A stretch of DNA of 64,000 nucleotides from the NCBI GenBank assembly GCA_917880885.1, contig OU862913.1, positions 3,658,001-3,722,000 on the forward strand, given 5' to 3'. How positions within the stretch are numbered: the stretch's first letter is position 1; each line of letters opens with the position of its first letter. Positions 10,311 to 20,005 of the stretch are shown here, piece after piece. Under the pieces are notes generated by a model. It searched no databases and had not been told where the DNA came from. It saw nothing but the letters and a program-made list of their open reading frames with translations. The stretch is from Limnephilus marmoratus (lineage: Eukaryota; Arthropoda; Insecta; Trichoptera; Limnephilidae). The position numbers and the translations under genes were made by a program.

Positions 10311-11225
10311 ATGTTCTGCAAACACTGTCAAAATGAAATCTTTGTCGGTGACGGCATTAAATGTTCTACATGTCTTCAAAACTACCACTTCTTCTGCGTG
10401 AACATGAAGGAAACCAACTTCAGGAAGATGGGTGCTAAGCGTGAAAACTGGACATGTGCTGACTGCAAAGTTGATTTGAAAGTGAACCGATCTTCAAGTG
10501 GGAACAGAGAGTCTACTTCTTCCCCTGCGTGCGGTACAAAGTCGCCTCAGAACCCGGATATTGAGCTTATTATGAAGATAGTTCGTCGATGTATTGCATC
10601 GGTGTTCGAATCTTTCCACGATAAACTCAACGTTTTACCGGAGTTAAAAAAATCCGTAAACTTCATCGCCGCTGAGTACGAGGACCTAAAAAAAATGCTC
10701 TCTGAATCACTTGCTACCATCAAAAGTCTGCAAGCTGAAAATACTAAGCTTCACACAGAAATGCGTGATCTCAACACGCGCGTGTCCCACATGGAGCAGA
10801 TGGCCAGAGAGACTAACGTTGAGATCCAGTGTGTACCTGAGCATAGATCTGAGAACTTGGTATCTATTGTTAAAAAACTTGGAACCATAATTTCCCGCCC
10901 CATTGCTGAGTCAGAAATACTTCACATACATCGAGTTCCCAAGGTCAATCCTGAATCCCGCCGACCCAAATCAATAATCGTAAAGCTCCCAAGCGCGATG
11001 GTAAAGAATGAAGTGCTAGCTGCAGTTGCCAACTTTAACAAGAAAAACAAGACAGACAAATTAAACTCTACACATATAGGCATCGACGGGACGAAATCAC
11101 CAATTTACGTCAGTGAACATCTTTCTCCTGCAAACAAGGCAAGGAAACCCACCATAAATTCGTTTGGATTCGAAATGGACGGATTCTTGTACGAAAAAAT
11201 GAAAACTCTGCTCGCGTGGTGTTGA
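10311..11225 (+). CDS. LINE ORF1 protein with PHD finger
   Basis: RNA-binding/chaperone-type ORF1 of the plus-strand LINE, about 304 aa. Residues 3-52 form a C4HC3 PHD finger (C3, C6, C18, C21, H26, C29, C49, C52, with W47 before the last pair). Residues about 105-175 are a probable coiled coil (KKMLSESLATIKSLQAENTK). The C-terminal part has the ORF1 fold seen in many insect LINEs (VEIQCVPEHRSENLVSIV, later IHRVPK and SIIVKLPS). The frame is open upstream to 10233, but those codons lie in the pogo terminus, so I start at the FCKHCQNE methionine. The frame is intact. Confidence 0.85.
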   Translation: MFCKHCQNEIFVGDGIKCSTCLQNYHFFCVNMKETNFRKMGAKRENWTCADCKVDLKVNRSSSGNRESTSSPACGTKSPQNPDIELIMKIVRRCIASVFESFHDKLNVLPELKKSVNFIAAEYEDLKKMLSESLATIKSLQAENTKLHTEMRDLNTRVSHMEQMARETNVEIQCVPEHRSENLVSIVKKLGTIISRPIAESEILHIHRVPKVNPESRRPKSIIVKLPSAMVKNEVLAAVANFNKKNKTDKLNSTHIGIDGTKSPIYVSEHLSPANKARKPTINSFGFEMDGFLYEKMKTLLAWC

Positions 11226-11299
11226 TCCGTGATCATGACTCCTTGGTTTCTCTCACGTAAATTTTCTATTGTAATTTATCTTTATCGTATATTATCTAT

Positions 11300-11650
11300 A
11301 TGGCAAATTTTCAACAATACAAAATGGAACTAAAAATTTTCTACCAAAACATTAGAGGAGTCAGAACTAAGACAAATGACATAAAAAACGAAATTATGAT
11401 CAATAATTACGATGTACCTAATCTGCTTCACTGAAACGTGGTTAAATTCATCAATATTTAGTAATGAACTGTTTGACGAGCGTTACATAGTTTTTCGAAG
11501 AGATCGCGAATCCACTAATTCTACATCCAGAGAAGGTGGTGGGGTTTTAGCAGCAGTAAATAAAAAAATAATAGTAACAAGCAAATCATCTTGGGAAAGT
11601 GATGGTGAAGATTTATGGCTATCGATAAAACCGCATGAATATTCTAAGGC
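11300..11650 (+). pseudogene. LINE ORF2, endonuclease N-terminal part
   Basis: Begins MANFQQYKMELKIFYQNIRG, the usual start of an apurinic-type endonuclease domain (QNIRG), and continues to TETWLNSS and GGGVLAAV. A one-base frame change near 11415 separates the two halves. At 11650 the frame is cut by the Harbinger insertion and resumes at 16685. It starts 75 bp after the ORF1 stop. Not functional in this copy. Confidence 0.85.
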
Positions 11651-11660
11651 TTAGTTCAGA

Positions 11661-12600
11661 CACGGCGGGAACCACGCGATTTGAGAATCGCACGGGAACC
11701 GCGTGGGTCTTATTTACGCAGGTATTTATATAATCATTCAGACATAATCGCGCGGTTAGTCCAACCGCGCGGTCACCGCTACTCAACCGCTAGAAAATAG
11801 AATCGTGCGGCGCCCGCACGGTTTTATTACTATGGAGATCTTCCTCAGTGTTCAGTAGTGTTGCGGGCAGGGGCGTTAATCTCGGCTTTGACCTTGGAAC
11901 TGACAGGAGGGGACCAAATTCTTATAGATAAAGCTTAATTATAGATAGGTCTAACTTTAAACGTCAAATTACTCAAATTGCATCATACGATTGTCAAACG
12001 AACATGAATTCGTATTTGAATTTGTATTGTTGACATCGCCGATGGGCATATTTCATTCGAAAATCGTTTACTTACACGAATTACAAAGGTGGAAAAATGG
12101 TTAAAGTTTGTCCGCAATTGATCCGGAAATCAGGTAATTACATACGACATTTTAACATTCAGCTTGATTTATCTTTAAACCTATTTGAGGTTAAATGACA
12201 TGTGTTTGTATTGATAATTGATAAAATATGCTTTCAATTTTACTTTAATAAGTTACGTACGCCTCGTACGTCATACATATGTCTGTTAATGTTATATTAT
12301 CGTTAAAACAAGCTTATGGGTCCGAGTGGTTAATGTTTCACAAATATTGTTTCAGAAAATGTTCCAGACTTTGGATGATTTTGAAGCTTTACATTAGGAA
12401 CACCTTATAACATTGTTTGGCAGACCATAACATTTGGCAAGTAAAATTAATAATGCTTTAAGTAACTAATTGTCATGCTGTTTTCCCGCAGGGCATTCAG
12501 AGAGGACGGACCGCCAAACAACTCGGTCTTGGCATACATTCCTTGCCTCATTCACATTTATACATACTATTCTATTATTCTGACCCTTGACGTGCCCCAC
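11661..12600. other. Left part of Harbinger segment, non-coding
   Basis: The first about 170 bp is GC-rich subterminal sequence with repeated CGCGGTT words. The rest is AT-rich with no credible open frame. A short start MVKVCPQLIRKS followed by GTAATT near 12096 could be a small exon, but it has no support. Confidence 0.4.
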
Positions 12601-12620
12601 GCAAGCAAGCAATTATAAGT

Positions 12621-12660
12621 TGCCAAGTCTTCCTCTGGTGTCCCCGAGGAAGACTTGGCA
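12621..12660. repeat. Perfect 15-bp-arm hairpin
   Basis: TGCCAAGTCTTCCTC (12621-12635) and its exact reverse complement (12646-12660) are separated by a 10-base loop. It looks like a small foldback or the tip of a larger MITE; no poly-T or protein context gives it a function. Confidence 0.7.
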
Positions 12661-12689
12661 CTTCACTACCACTCACATCTGCGTTATAT

Positions 12690-12840
12690 ATACTTCTTCC
12701 ATTCATTGTACATTCGCTTTTCATGCCCAAACCATCTGAGGGTTTCTTTCCCAATCTTACTCATTACGCTTACATCAGCCTTGCATTTTTTGCGGATCTC
12801 CAACGATCTTACGTGGTTTTTTCGTTCTTCATATGAACAG
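12690..12840 (-). pseudogene. LINE C-terminal fragment
   Basis: The minus strand reads KNHVRSLEIRKKC and KIGKETLRWFGHEKRMYNEW. This is the C-terminal RxWFGHxxRM motif of RTE-type and related LINE ORF2 proteins. It is only about 50 codons, truncated on both sides. Confidence 0.6.
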
Positions 12841-12841
12841 A

Positions 12842-12908
12842 AGGGATAATATTTTTCCCTTGTGATAAACAAAGTATGTCATCACAAGGGAAAAATAATA
12901 TATATTAT
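12842..12908. repeat. Hairpin, about 22-bp arms
   Basis: GGATAATATTTTTCCCTTGTGAT is followed 14 bases later by ATCACAAGGGAAAAATA and a slipped ATATAT before ATTATCC. The arms pair nearly perfectly. It is probably a foldback insertion next to the LINE fragment. Confidence 0.7.
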
Positions 12909-13898
12909 CCTTCCCCATACTGAGCATCCAAAAATTCCGCGTGCACCGAACCGGGGTATCGCAAGACCCCACTCGTATTTGTACAAATCGCAAAATATTA
13001 TGTGTTTTAAGTGACGTCATGTCAACCATCTGGCTTGATGCGGAATGGACCGGAGCTGTAATAGTCACTGAAGCCGTAGCTAGCCAGCGCTTTCTAAACT
13101 GTGGGATATATTTTTAAATAAAAATAATTTGTAAACAGTTGCAGTTTTGACAGTTCTTTATTTTTCGCTTATCAGTATTTCGATAAATTTAAAAAAGAAA
13201 GTATTGTTAACCTAACAACGATAATTTCTTTACATAGATAGGTAACTTTTGCAAATGTTCTTTAAAAAAATTATTTCACATTCAGAGATTTTAGCTTACC
13301 TGTATACTTGTCAACTTGTCAAATGAAAATGTATAAATATATTTATGAGACTTAGAAATTACATGCATAGACCAGAAACATTGTAATATAATTGTAAATA
13401 TAATTGTAAACATTGTATAATAATGTGCACATTGTTATGTTCGATAAAAAAAAACGCAAAAGTCTATTATACTATCTCCATTCTGAAGGAAGCCGAAATC
13501 GACACACAACTATTTGGAGCGGTAAAGTGCTCCCATGAAAAAACGACCAATAAAAAAGTAGATCAAAATGTATTAAAATTAAAACAAAATAATGATATAA
13601 ATATGTGAAGCGTAATTTTCAATTCATGTAATCTTTAAAAAGCTTGTCCCCTTTAATATACAATGTTGTACTCGGGTAGTTAGAAGGAATAGACTTTTAG
13701 AGGATTGTTAAGACTAATATAATTTGAACTAAATTTTATCAGGGCGTCATTGGTTCTCTGCAATATTGAACATTTATGATTTATTTAGTTTTATTGTCGG
13801 AGTTGCGGCTTTGTTACATTTTTTTCATCATTCCTTCGATTATTTCCTTCTGGGGGATGGTAAGCATTGCATTTAGTTTACTGAATCCTATGGGTTTT
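12909..13898. other. AT-rich spacer inside Harbinger segment
   Basis: No gene or clear repeat was recognised. Short open frames (up to 79 codons) have no family resemblance. Confidence 0.4.
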
Positions 13899-13969
13899 AA
13901 TTATTATAAGCAATAATTATCAGCCTGAAACACTCATCTACATTAAAAAACCTTCCGAAAAAAGATACT

Positions 13970-14046
13970 TGCCGCCAACGGGACTTGAACCCGTGTCCTT
14001 CTGATTGCCGGTCAGCTGCTCTTGACCACTGAGCTATGGTGGCTTA
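13970..14046 (-). repeat. tRNA-like domain, left arm
   Basis: On the minus strand it has a perfect 7-bp acceptor stem (GCCGCCA-type against TGGCGGC, one change at the outer side) and a D-arm TAGCTCAGTGGTCAAGAG with A-box. It also has an anticodon arm CTGACCGGCAATCAG and a T-arm GGGTTCAAGTCCC with B-box. The anticodon would be GGC, but U33 is replaced by C and the stem has only four good pairs. I call it tRNA-like, not a proven tRNA gene. Confidence 0.6.
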
Positions 14047-14169
14047 TCTAAAACCCGCCAAAAAATTCAATATATACTAGTGTTTTATTCAACAATTACT
14101 GCTTATTATATATTTTTTAAATCTTTTAAAAATATTATATTGAATTATTTGGCGGGTATAAGATAAGCC

Positions 14170-14240
14170 GCCATAGCTCAGTGGTCAAGAGCAGCTGAAG
14201 GCAAACAGAAGGACATGGGTTCAAGTCCCGTTGGCGGCAA
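14170..14240 (+). repeat. tRNA-like domain, right arm
   Basis: Mirror copy of the left-arm domain: GCCGCCATAGCTCAGTGG, a changed anticodon arm CTGAAGGCAAACAG, then GGGTTCAAGTCCCGTTGGCGGC. Acceptor and T-stem pair perfectly, but the anticodon stem is weaker than in the left copy, so the right copy is the more decayed of the two. Confidence 0.6.
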
Positions 14241-14389
14241 GTATCTTTTCTCGGAAGGTTTTTCAATGTAGATGAGTGTTTCAGGCTGATAACTATTGCT
14301 TATAATAATTGTTACCCTTTGTGTTATGCATAAAAATCTTGTCTAAACGTTAGTTTATCAATTAAAAAAAATAATAACCTATGGGTTTT

Positions 14390-15480
14390 GTTACATTTTT
14401 ATATAATACTATTGTTTTCATACTTATTTTTAGCAGTTGATTAGTATGGTTTTTCCTAATACCCTCCGGATTATTTTCAAAGTGTATTATATAGGTGTTT
14501 TGTCTTTTACATTGCACTAACATTGTTTTTTTGGTAAAATATTTTATTATTCAAACTATAAAAGGTTCATGAGACCTAGACAAACCTCACCTCATGAACC
14601 CGGCACCCCTGCTAAGCCACCAAACGTGGAGAACCTTATTACTTAGGGTGACCTACGGCAGGGGTGTTGGTTATCCAATAAATGGTTCCCGGGCTGCGGT
14701 ACCCATACCCGCCTGTTAAATTTTTTACCCATCCCAAATTTTAAGTAATACGACTGAGAAAACTTTAAAGGAGCGTACCTTAAGATTATATTTTTATGTA
14801 CAAAAAAATGTTATCATAAATAATAGTATCTGAAACGTAACAAACGTTTAACATCCTCTGAAACTAAACACGTGTTTTCTGAAAAAGGTCGAAACTGACC
14901 GAGACTGTTGAAAGATAATTGCAGCGTAGGTATAACTGGCAGAATGTACAAACAGTATAACTGTCTCGCTCCTTCACATATGTATTACGGGCTGTCCCGG
15001 GTGGCCACCCGGGTAAGTTAGACTGAAAAAAAAAACATGACTCGAGAACGTAAAGTAAGGACAAAAATAATGCTATTGAAATGCTAGCGGGCACCGCGAT
15101 TTTGCACTAATATTTATAAAAAACATTTTTTTCTATGTTATGTGCTTTGAATATTGAAAAACAAAAAATGTCAAAAAAAAGTTGGTATTTTCTCAAGGAT
15201 TACAAAAAATATTAATGAAATTGTATAATTAATTAACGAGATATCGCAAAAAAGGTGGATCTTGGGGATCTTGAAGTCCCCGGTCCGGGCCGGCTGGGTT
15301 ATGTTCACAAACTTTTTTTAATGTGATATATTTTTTTCAGAACACGTGATGCTGTTTTTACTGTGAGATGGCTGAAATGGGTCCTCGATGAAGGTATACT
15401 CTGTTTAATTTCGGCTGAAAGGAAATTTAGAATATCCAGATTTTTTATTTCATTCTACAAGAACTAAGATATGTACGGTG
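14390..15480. other. Unidentified repeat-like segment
   Basis: A GC-richer block (14575-14730) has an inverted pair CACCCCTGC...GCAGGGGTG and CCCGGGCTGCGGTACCC. Another, near 14990-15010, has CCCGGGTGGCCACCCGGG. No coding frame was recognised. The class of these repeats is unknown. Confidence 0.35.
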
Positions 15481-15484
15481 ACTG

Positions 15485-15620
15485 CTAGAAAGGAAAAATG
15501 GCTAAAGCGCCATATGGATGTGACATTAAAGATGAACATACGTAAACAAACAATACAGCTTATTGTGTACGTTAATCTTTAATGTCACAGCTGTATGACG
15601 CTTTAGCCATGTTCCCTTTC
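15485..15620. other. Long imperfect hairpin 1 (miRNA-precursor-like or MITE)
   Basis: The core hairpin is 15498-15609. A 10-bp perfect base (GGCTAAAGCG with CGCTTTAGCC) is followed by a nearly paired stretch with wobbles and two mismatches, then TGTGAC-ATTAAAGAT fully paired, then more pairs up to a loop of about 16 nt. Lower-stem pairing continues outside (GAAAGGAAAAAT against the GTTCCCTTTCC side). About 45 pairs in roughly 112 nt with scattered mismatches resembles a microRNA precursor. A foldback transposon is the main alternative. No known miRNA seed was recognised. Confidence 0.5.
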
Positions 15621-15869
15621 CAGTGTCGATAGTCTTTTTCAAACCATTTATCAATTCATCGAATTCACCGAACCAGTGTTTTTATGTGCTACTATTGATT
15701 GTCTTTCTGAAAATAAAAAGTATTTAAACATGTACTCCTGAGTTCTCATTTTTCAAGCAGAAAAATGGAAATTCGTTGTAGAAAACCATAATCATTATTT
15801 GAAAATGTTTTCCTTTTATAAGGAGTTCATATTTCAAGTATTTTAGGTTTTTTACTAACGCTTGATTTT

Positions 15870-16000
15870 TTGATTTCCTCAGGATAACAGATTTCCATCT
15901 GACAAAGCTCCCTGCTGAGAGAATGAGCTGTAAATATTATGTAAAGCTCATTCCCTCAGGCTTTGTCAGATGGAACGTTGTTTTCTTGGGGAAACTAAAA
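15870..16000. other. Long imperfect hairpin 2 (miRNA-precursor-like or MITE)
   Basis: TTCCATCTGACAAAGC pairs perfectly with GCTTTGTCAGATGGAA (16 bp). A 6-base bulge (TCCCTG) follows, then CTGAGAGAATGAGCT pairs with AAGCTCATTCCCTCAG, closing on a loop of about 12 nt. Outside the core, TTTCCTCAGGATAACA pairs imperfectly with the segment up to TTGGGGAAAC. It lies about 280 bp from hairpin 1, so the two could be a cluster or two foldback insertions. Confidence 0.5.
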
Positions 16001-16254
16001 CATTTTTCTGCTTTCAAGCATTTTTATTTTTAAATAATTTATTTGGCTAAAGAATGAATGAAGAAGGTCGAGTGCGATCATATTCTCTATGGTGATAAAT
16101 GGCCTTGAACTTCCTCTATGTTATTTGTTTATTGTCTTTGGTGGACCATTTTATTTTTGGTTAAGTTGGTGACAGTGATGATCAAACTGCTTAGAAGCAA
16201 AAGGCCCGAAGATATCGATCTAGGGGTTAGTATATTTATGGTTGCGGGCACCGC

Positions 16255-16562
16255 GCGATCAACACGTCACAACGAGAGCACGCCTGAGTTTTTCTTCTGG
16301 TGACACGCTTGCCCTCATATGTGTTTCAGAGCTCTTATCTTCCCTGATTAATTCAATTAGTTCATCAAAAGATTTTATTGACATTCTTAAATAGTCAAAA
16401 AAATTTCCTCTCAAACATTCTTAAATTGGGATATAGCGTTACGAATTGGCCATGTGTCAGTCGATCCCTTAATATTGGGTGCACCCAATACTGCCTTTTC
16501 CTTCTTTTCTTTATTTTTTTCTGGAGCAGCCACAGACACGCTAGTTCCTCTTCGACTTCCAT
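16255..16562 (-). pseudogene. HARBI1-like PIF/Harbinger transposase, N-terminal remnant
   Basis: The frame starts MEVEEELACLWLLQKKIKKR and runs through RQYWVHPILRDRLTHGQF, YPNLRMFERKFF, then (after a one-base slip in a run of seven T) DYLRMSIKSFDELIELI and SPEEKLRRALVV before a stop. This is the classical start of HARBI1-type transposases: a basic run, WVHP, FF-YLRMS, and SPEEKL for xTLRFLATG. The DDE_4 catalytic domain is missing. It supports the Harbinger call for the surrounding element and is certainly non-functional. Confidence 0.85.
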
Positions 16563-16684
16563 CTTGAAACTGATTGCTAATCGCTAACTAACCGCCGATG
16601 TTTGAACAGTTGACATTTTTGCGGTTCAAACCGCACGATTTTATCAATCGCGCGGTTATCGCCGTGTCTGAACTAGCGCTAACT

Positions 16685-17803
16685 CATTCATCTTCATCTG
16701 TGTAGTGTATATTCCTCCAAATTTATCTGTTGATGATTACTGTAATAGAATCAAGAATATTCAGGATATTTATTTACGACACATTAATCCCAAATCTAAA
16801 TTTATAATTATTGGTGACTTTAATTTACCTGAGATTAAATGGATACCTGACATAGCATATAACAGCAAAATACTAGCTCCGTCCAACTACAATAGTCATA
16901 AAGCTCACTGTGTTGTCAACTTGGCCTCAATATGTAATCTTCACCAATTCAATTATATTCTTAATGGAAATTCTAATATTCTTGACCTGCTTTTTTGTGA
17001 TCAAACTAATATTAATCTGTCCAGAGCAACAGGGTTATCAAATATCGACAATCATCATCCACCTTTCGAAATAATTTTTAAACTTGAAAAACTGCAATAC
17101 TTAAAAGATAATCATTGCCATTTGAAATACAATTTTAAGAAAGGAAATTATGATGAATGTTGTCTTGACCTGTCAACTGTTAATTGGATCTCACTTTTCA
17201 GAAACTTGAATGTCAACAATATGGTACAATTATTTTACGATACTTTATGGGACATTATTAATAAACATTTTTCAAAAAAAAAAACACAAAAAATGAATCA
17301 CTACCCCATATGGTTTAGTCAGTCTCTTATTAAGCTCCTCAAAGAGAAAAATAAGATAAGACTGCGAGCTAATAAATATAAAAACCCATTAGACTATGCC
17401 GAGTTTGCTATTCTAAGAAAAAGATCGAAAAAAATGCAAAAAGAATGCTACTTATCCTACATTAACTCTGTTGAAGAAGGCTTAAAGAAAAATGTAAAAG
17501 CTTTCTGGGCATACTCAAAAGCATTGCGTACTAGCAATTGCATTCCCAAATTAATGTACCTCGATTCTTTATCTGCAGACAATGGACAACAGATTTCTAA
17601 TCTTTTCTCTAATTATTTTGCATCCGTCTATACTCAATCTAATCCGTTGTTATATACTGCCAGCCCGAATTCTACTCAAAACAACCAATTTAATCTTGGC
17701 AAAATCAATGTTAGCATGGAAACAATCAAATCTTGTTTAGAAAAAATCGATTCATCCAAAGGCCCAGGACCAGATAAAATACCTCCTTTTTTGTAAGATG
17801 TTG
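16685..17803 (+). pseudogene. LINE ORF2, endonuclease C-terminus to RT start
   Basis: Resumes the ORF2 frame after the Harbinger insertion at CVVYIPPNLSVDDYCNRI. It carries the endonuclease motif IIIGDFNLPEIKW and a DNHHPP segment where the SDH-type motif belongs, then the linker and the RT entry SSKGPGPDKIPP. The open frame runs 363 codons (16705-17793) before the hAT insertion introduces a stop. The sequence is well preserved, so the insertions are not ancient relative to the LINE. Confidence 0.9.
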
Positions 17804-17811
17804 TTCTAGCG

Positions 17812-18575
17812 CAGTGTTTTTCAATCTTTTTGAATATGCGGCCCCTTTACAGGTTGAAAAATTCTGGCGACCCCCTTTGGTCATAGATACAGACAAAAGT
17901 TAGTAATTTTAATTACTACATTAATTCTGTACCCTAGAAGCATACGGATGCAAGTCCAAAATTTGAAGAAATGAGTTTTTGATGCAGACTTGAAGTAAAT
18001 TATTATGTTTATCAGTGGCAGAAAGATACAGGTCCTATTATGTAGTATTATGACTCAAATTATACATTACTACGCTTTCCATGGAAGTAAACAATGTTCA
18101 AAATTGATCCTTTCATATTATACCAAATGTCATAACACAATATTCCACTTAATTTTGAAGAAGGACTCAAGTCCGTGTTTTTGTTTGACTCAAGTCAGCG
18201 TTTTTTTTAAACAATAATGTTTAAAGGCTTTACATATGAAATATTTCGTTTTGTTTACTCGGTTTTAAAACAAAACTAATTGATTTAATAATTACTTTTT
18301 TGTTATCTATCAGCATGGATATCCGAAGAAGTTATGAGTGCATAGTTACAGAAAAAAATAGTTTTTTGGCTCTCCTGAACATTTACCCTTTTGGACTTGC
18401 ATCCGTATGCTTCTCGGGTACAGAATTATTTTCTTTATTTTTAAAAATAAACGAACTCATCCTTCACTGAAATAGTGTTTTATTGTAGTTAGAACCTCGC
18501 CTTTTTGCCGGTGACCCCCCGAGTAAGGCTTCGCGACCCCCCTAGGGGTCGCGACCCACAGATTGAAAAACACTG
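17812..18575. mobile_element. hAT-type non-autonomous element
   Basis: 16-bp inverted termini CAGTGTTTTTCAATCT are flanked by the exact 8-bp duplication TTCTAGCG (17804-17811 and 18576-18583), the hAT signature. Subterminal stretches GCGGCCCC and GGGGTCGCGACCC are also typical. There is no transposase inside. It splits LINE ORF2 between the finger and palm parts of the RT. It contains a second element at 17924-18426. Confidence 0.92.
17924..18426. mobile_element. TA-flanked foldback MITE (Tc1/mariner-like) nested in the hAT element
   Basis: About 38-bp inverted termini begin ATTCTGTACCCTAGAAGC at left, and the reverse complement of ATTCTGTACCCGAGAAGC is at right, with one difference. The dinucleotide TA lies on both sides (17922-17923 and 18427-18428). 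No transposase gene is present; the 70-codon frame inside has no family match. It inserted after the hAT element. Confidence 0.85.
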
Positions 18576-18583
18576 TTCTAGCG

Positions 18584-20005
18584 TGTTGATTAAGCCACTT
18601 TTTATAATATATAATGAATCATTATCTACTGGAACTTTCCCAGATTTGTGGAAAAATGAACATATTGTTCCAATACATAAATCTGGTGATCAATCTTTTG
18701 TGAAAAATTATCGACCAATCAGCATTTTATCGTGTTTTGCAAAAGTCTTTGAATCTATATTTTATATTTCTGTATTTTAACATTTTAAACCCCAATTATG
18801 CAACAATCAACATGGATTTGTTCCCAACAAATCCATAAATTCAAATCTTCTCGACTTTTGCGATTATGTCTGTAATGCTTTTAATGAAAGAACTCGAGTA
18901 GATGCCATTTACACAGATTTTCAAAAGGCATTCGATAAAGTTAATCATTTTATATTACTACAGAAGCTTGAACAAATAGGTATTCATGCTGATCTACTTA
19001 GATGGCTTAAAGTCTTACTTGGAAAATAGAACACAGTTAGTACTTATTAATGGGTACGAATCACCTCCCATAATTGTAACATCAGGTGTACCCCAGGGGT
19101 CAAATCTTGGCCCTTTGCTTTTTTTAATTTTTATTAATGACCTTGGTCCCATGTTACGCTGTAATTTTGTTCTATTTGCCGATGATCTCAAAATTTATCG
19201 CAAAATTTCAAATGATTCCGATCATGCTATGCTTCAAGAAGATCTTTGCAAACTAAGTAACTGGTGTATTCAAAACGATATGTTTTTAAATATTGAAAAA
19301 TGTTACATTATAACCTTTACTCGTAACAGGAGACGAAAGGATTATGCATATTCTATTAATAATGCTCAATTAAATGCAGTCACCACTATAACAGATCTAG
19401 GAATAACTCTTGATTCAAAGTTTATGTTTGATGTACACATCACTGATATCGTGAGTAAATCATTGAAAATGTTAGGATTCATTAATAGAATATCTAAACC
19501 ATTTAAAAACCCCCAATCCATTATAACTTTATACAGCTCGTTGGTCAGAAGCAAATTGGAATATGGGAGTGTTATCTGGAACCCACATTATTTAAAATAT
19601 TCTAAAACTATTGAATCTGTGCAAAAAAAATTCCTAAGACTGTTATCATTTAAAGTTGGATTGAATGCCTTACTCCAATCTTATGATGAACGTCTCCTAC
19701 ACTTTAATTTTACAACATTGGAAAAAAGAAGACAATTTGCTGACTTAATATGTTTATATAAAATTACTCATGATAAGCTTTTAACCACTCATTGTCTAAG
19801 CAATATTCATATTAAAGTTCCTAATAGACGTAATTTAAGGAGTCAAAGCCTATTCCATATTGAAATATTTAATAACAATATTGCATTCTTCAATCCACTG
19901 TCTCGAATGTGTCGTCTGTACAACACTATTGAATGTGATCTTATAGATATCTTCGCAAACAGTCTCGCATATTTTAAAAAACAAATTTACAATCTTCTTA
20001 CATGA
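18584..20005 (+). pseudogene. LINE ORF2, reverse transcriptase and C-terminus
   Basis: Continues from KPLFIIYNESLSTGTFPDLW through HKSGDQSFVKNYRPISIL, a stop at 18778, NQHGFVPN, YTDFQKAFDKVNH, a frame change near 19010, SGVPQGSNLGPLLFLIFIND and the catalytic FADDLKIY. It then runs through the thumb to the stop at 20003-20005. The last part (18986-20005) is one open frame of 339 codons. All RT core motifs are present, but a nonsense codon and a frameshift kill the copy. Confidence 0.9.

Larger units (their letters stand above)
13899..14377. mobile_element. Palindromic tRNA-like element with 12-bp flanking repeats
   Basis: Two arms of about 175 bp (13899-14074 and 14136-14311) are near-exact reverse complements, separated by a 61-bp loop. 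Each arm contains a tRNA-like domain. The whole is bounded by the direct repeat CCTATGGGTTTT at 13887-13898 and 14378-14389, which looks like a 12-bp TSD. Such duplications are typical of LINE-mobilised insertions. This is an unusual arrangement for a SINE. Confidence 0.7.
11651..16677 (-). mobile_element. Decayed PIF/Harbinger-type element, about 5 kb
   Basis: Imperfect inverted termini of about 50 bp start TAGTTCAGACACGGCG at both ends, with further CGCGGTT/CGCGATT words inward. It interrupts LINE ORF2 between HEYSKA and NSFIFICVVY. A HARBI1-like transposase N-terminus lies inside its right end, which fixes the superfamily. The exact target duplication is unclear (GCT or GGCT/CGCT). The interior has been filled with other repeats; the catalytic part of the transposase was not found. 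Confidence 0.75.

Noticed and set aside
13970..14240. Two functional tRNA genes
   Set aside because: Acceptor and T stems are good, but anticodon arms are defective (C at position 33, short stem) and the copies sit in a mobile palindrome, so they are called tRNA-like only.
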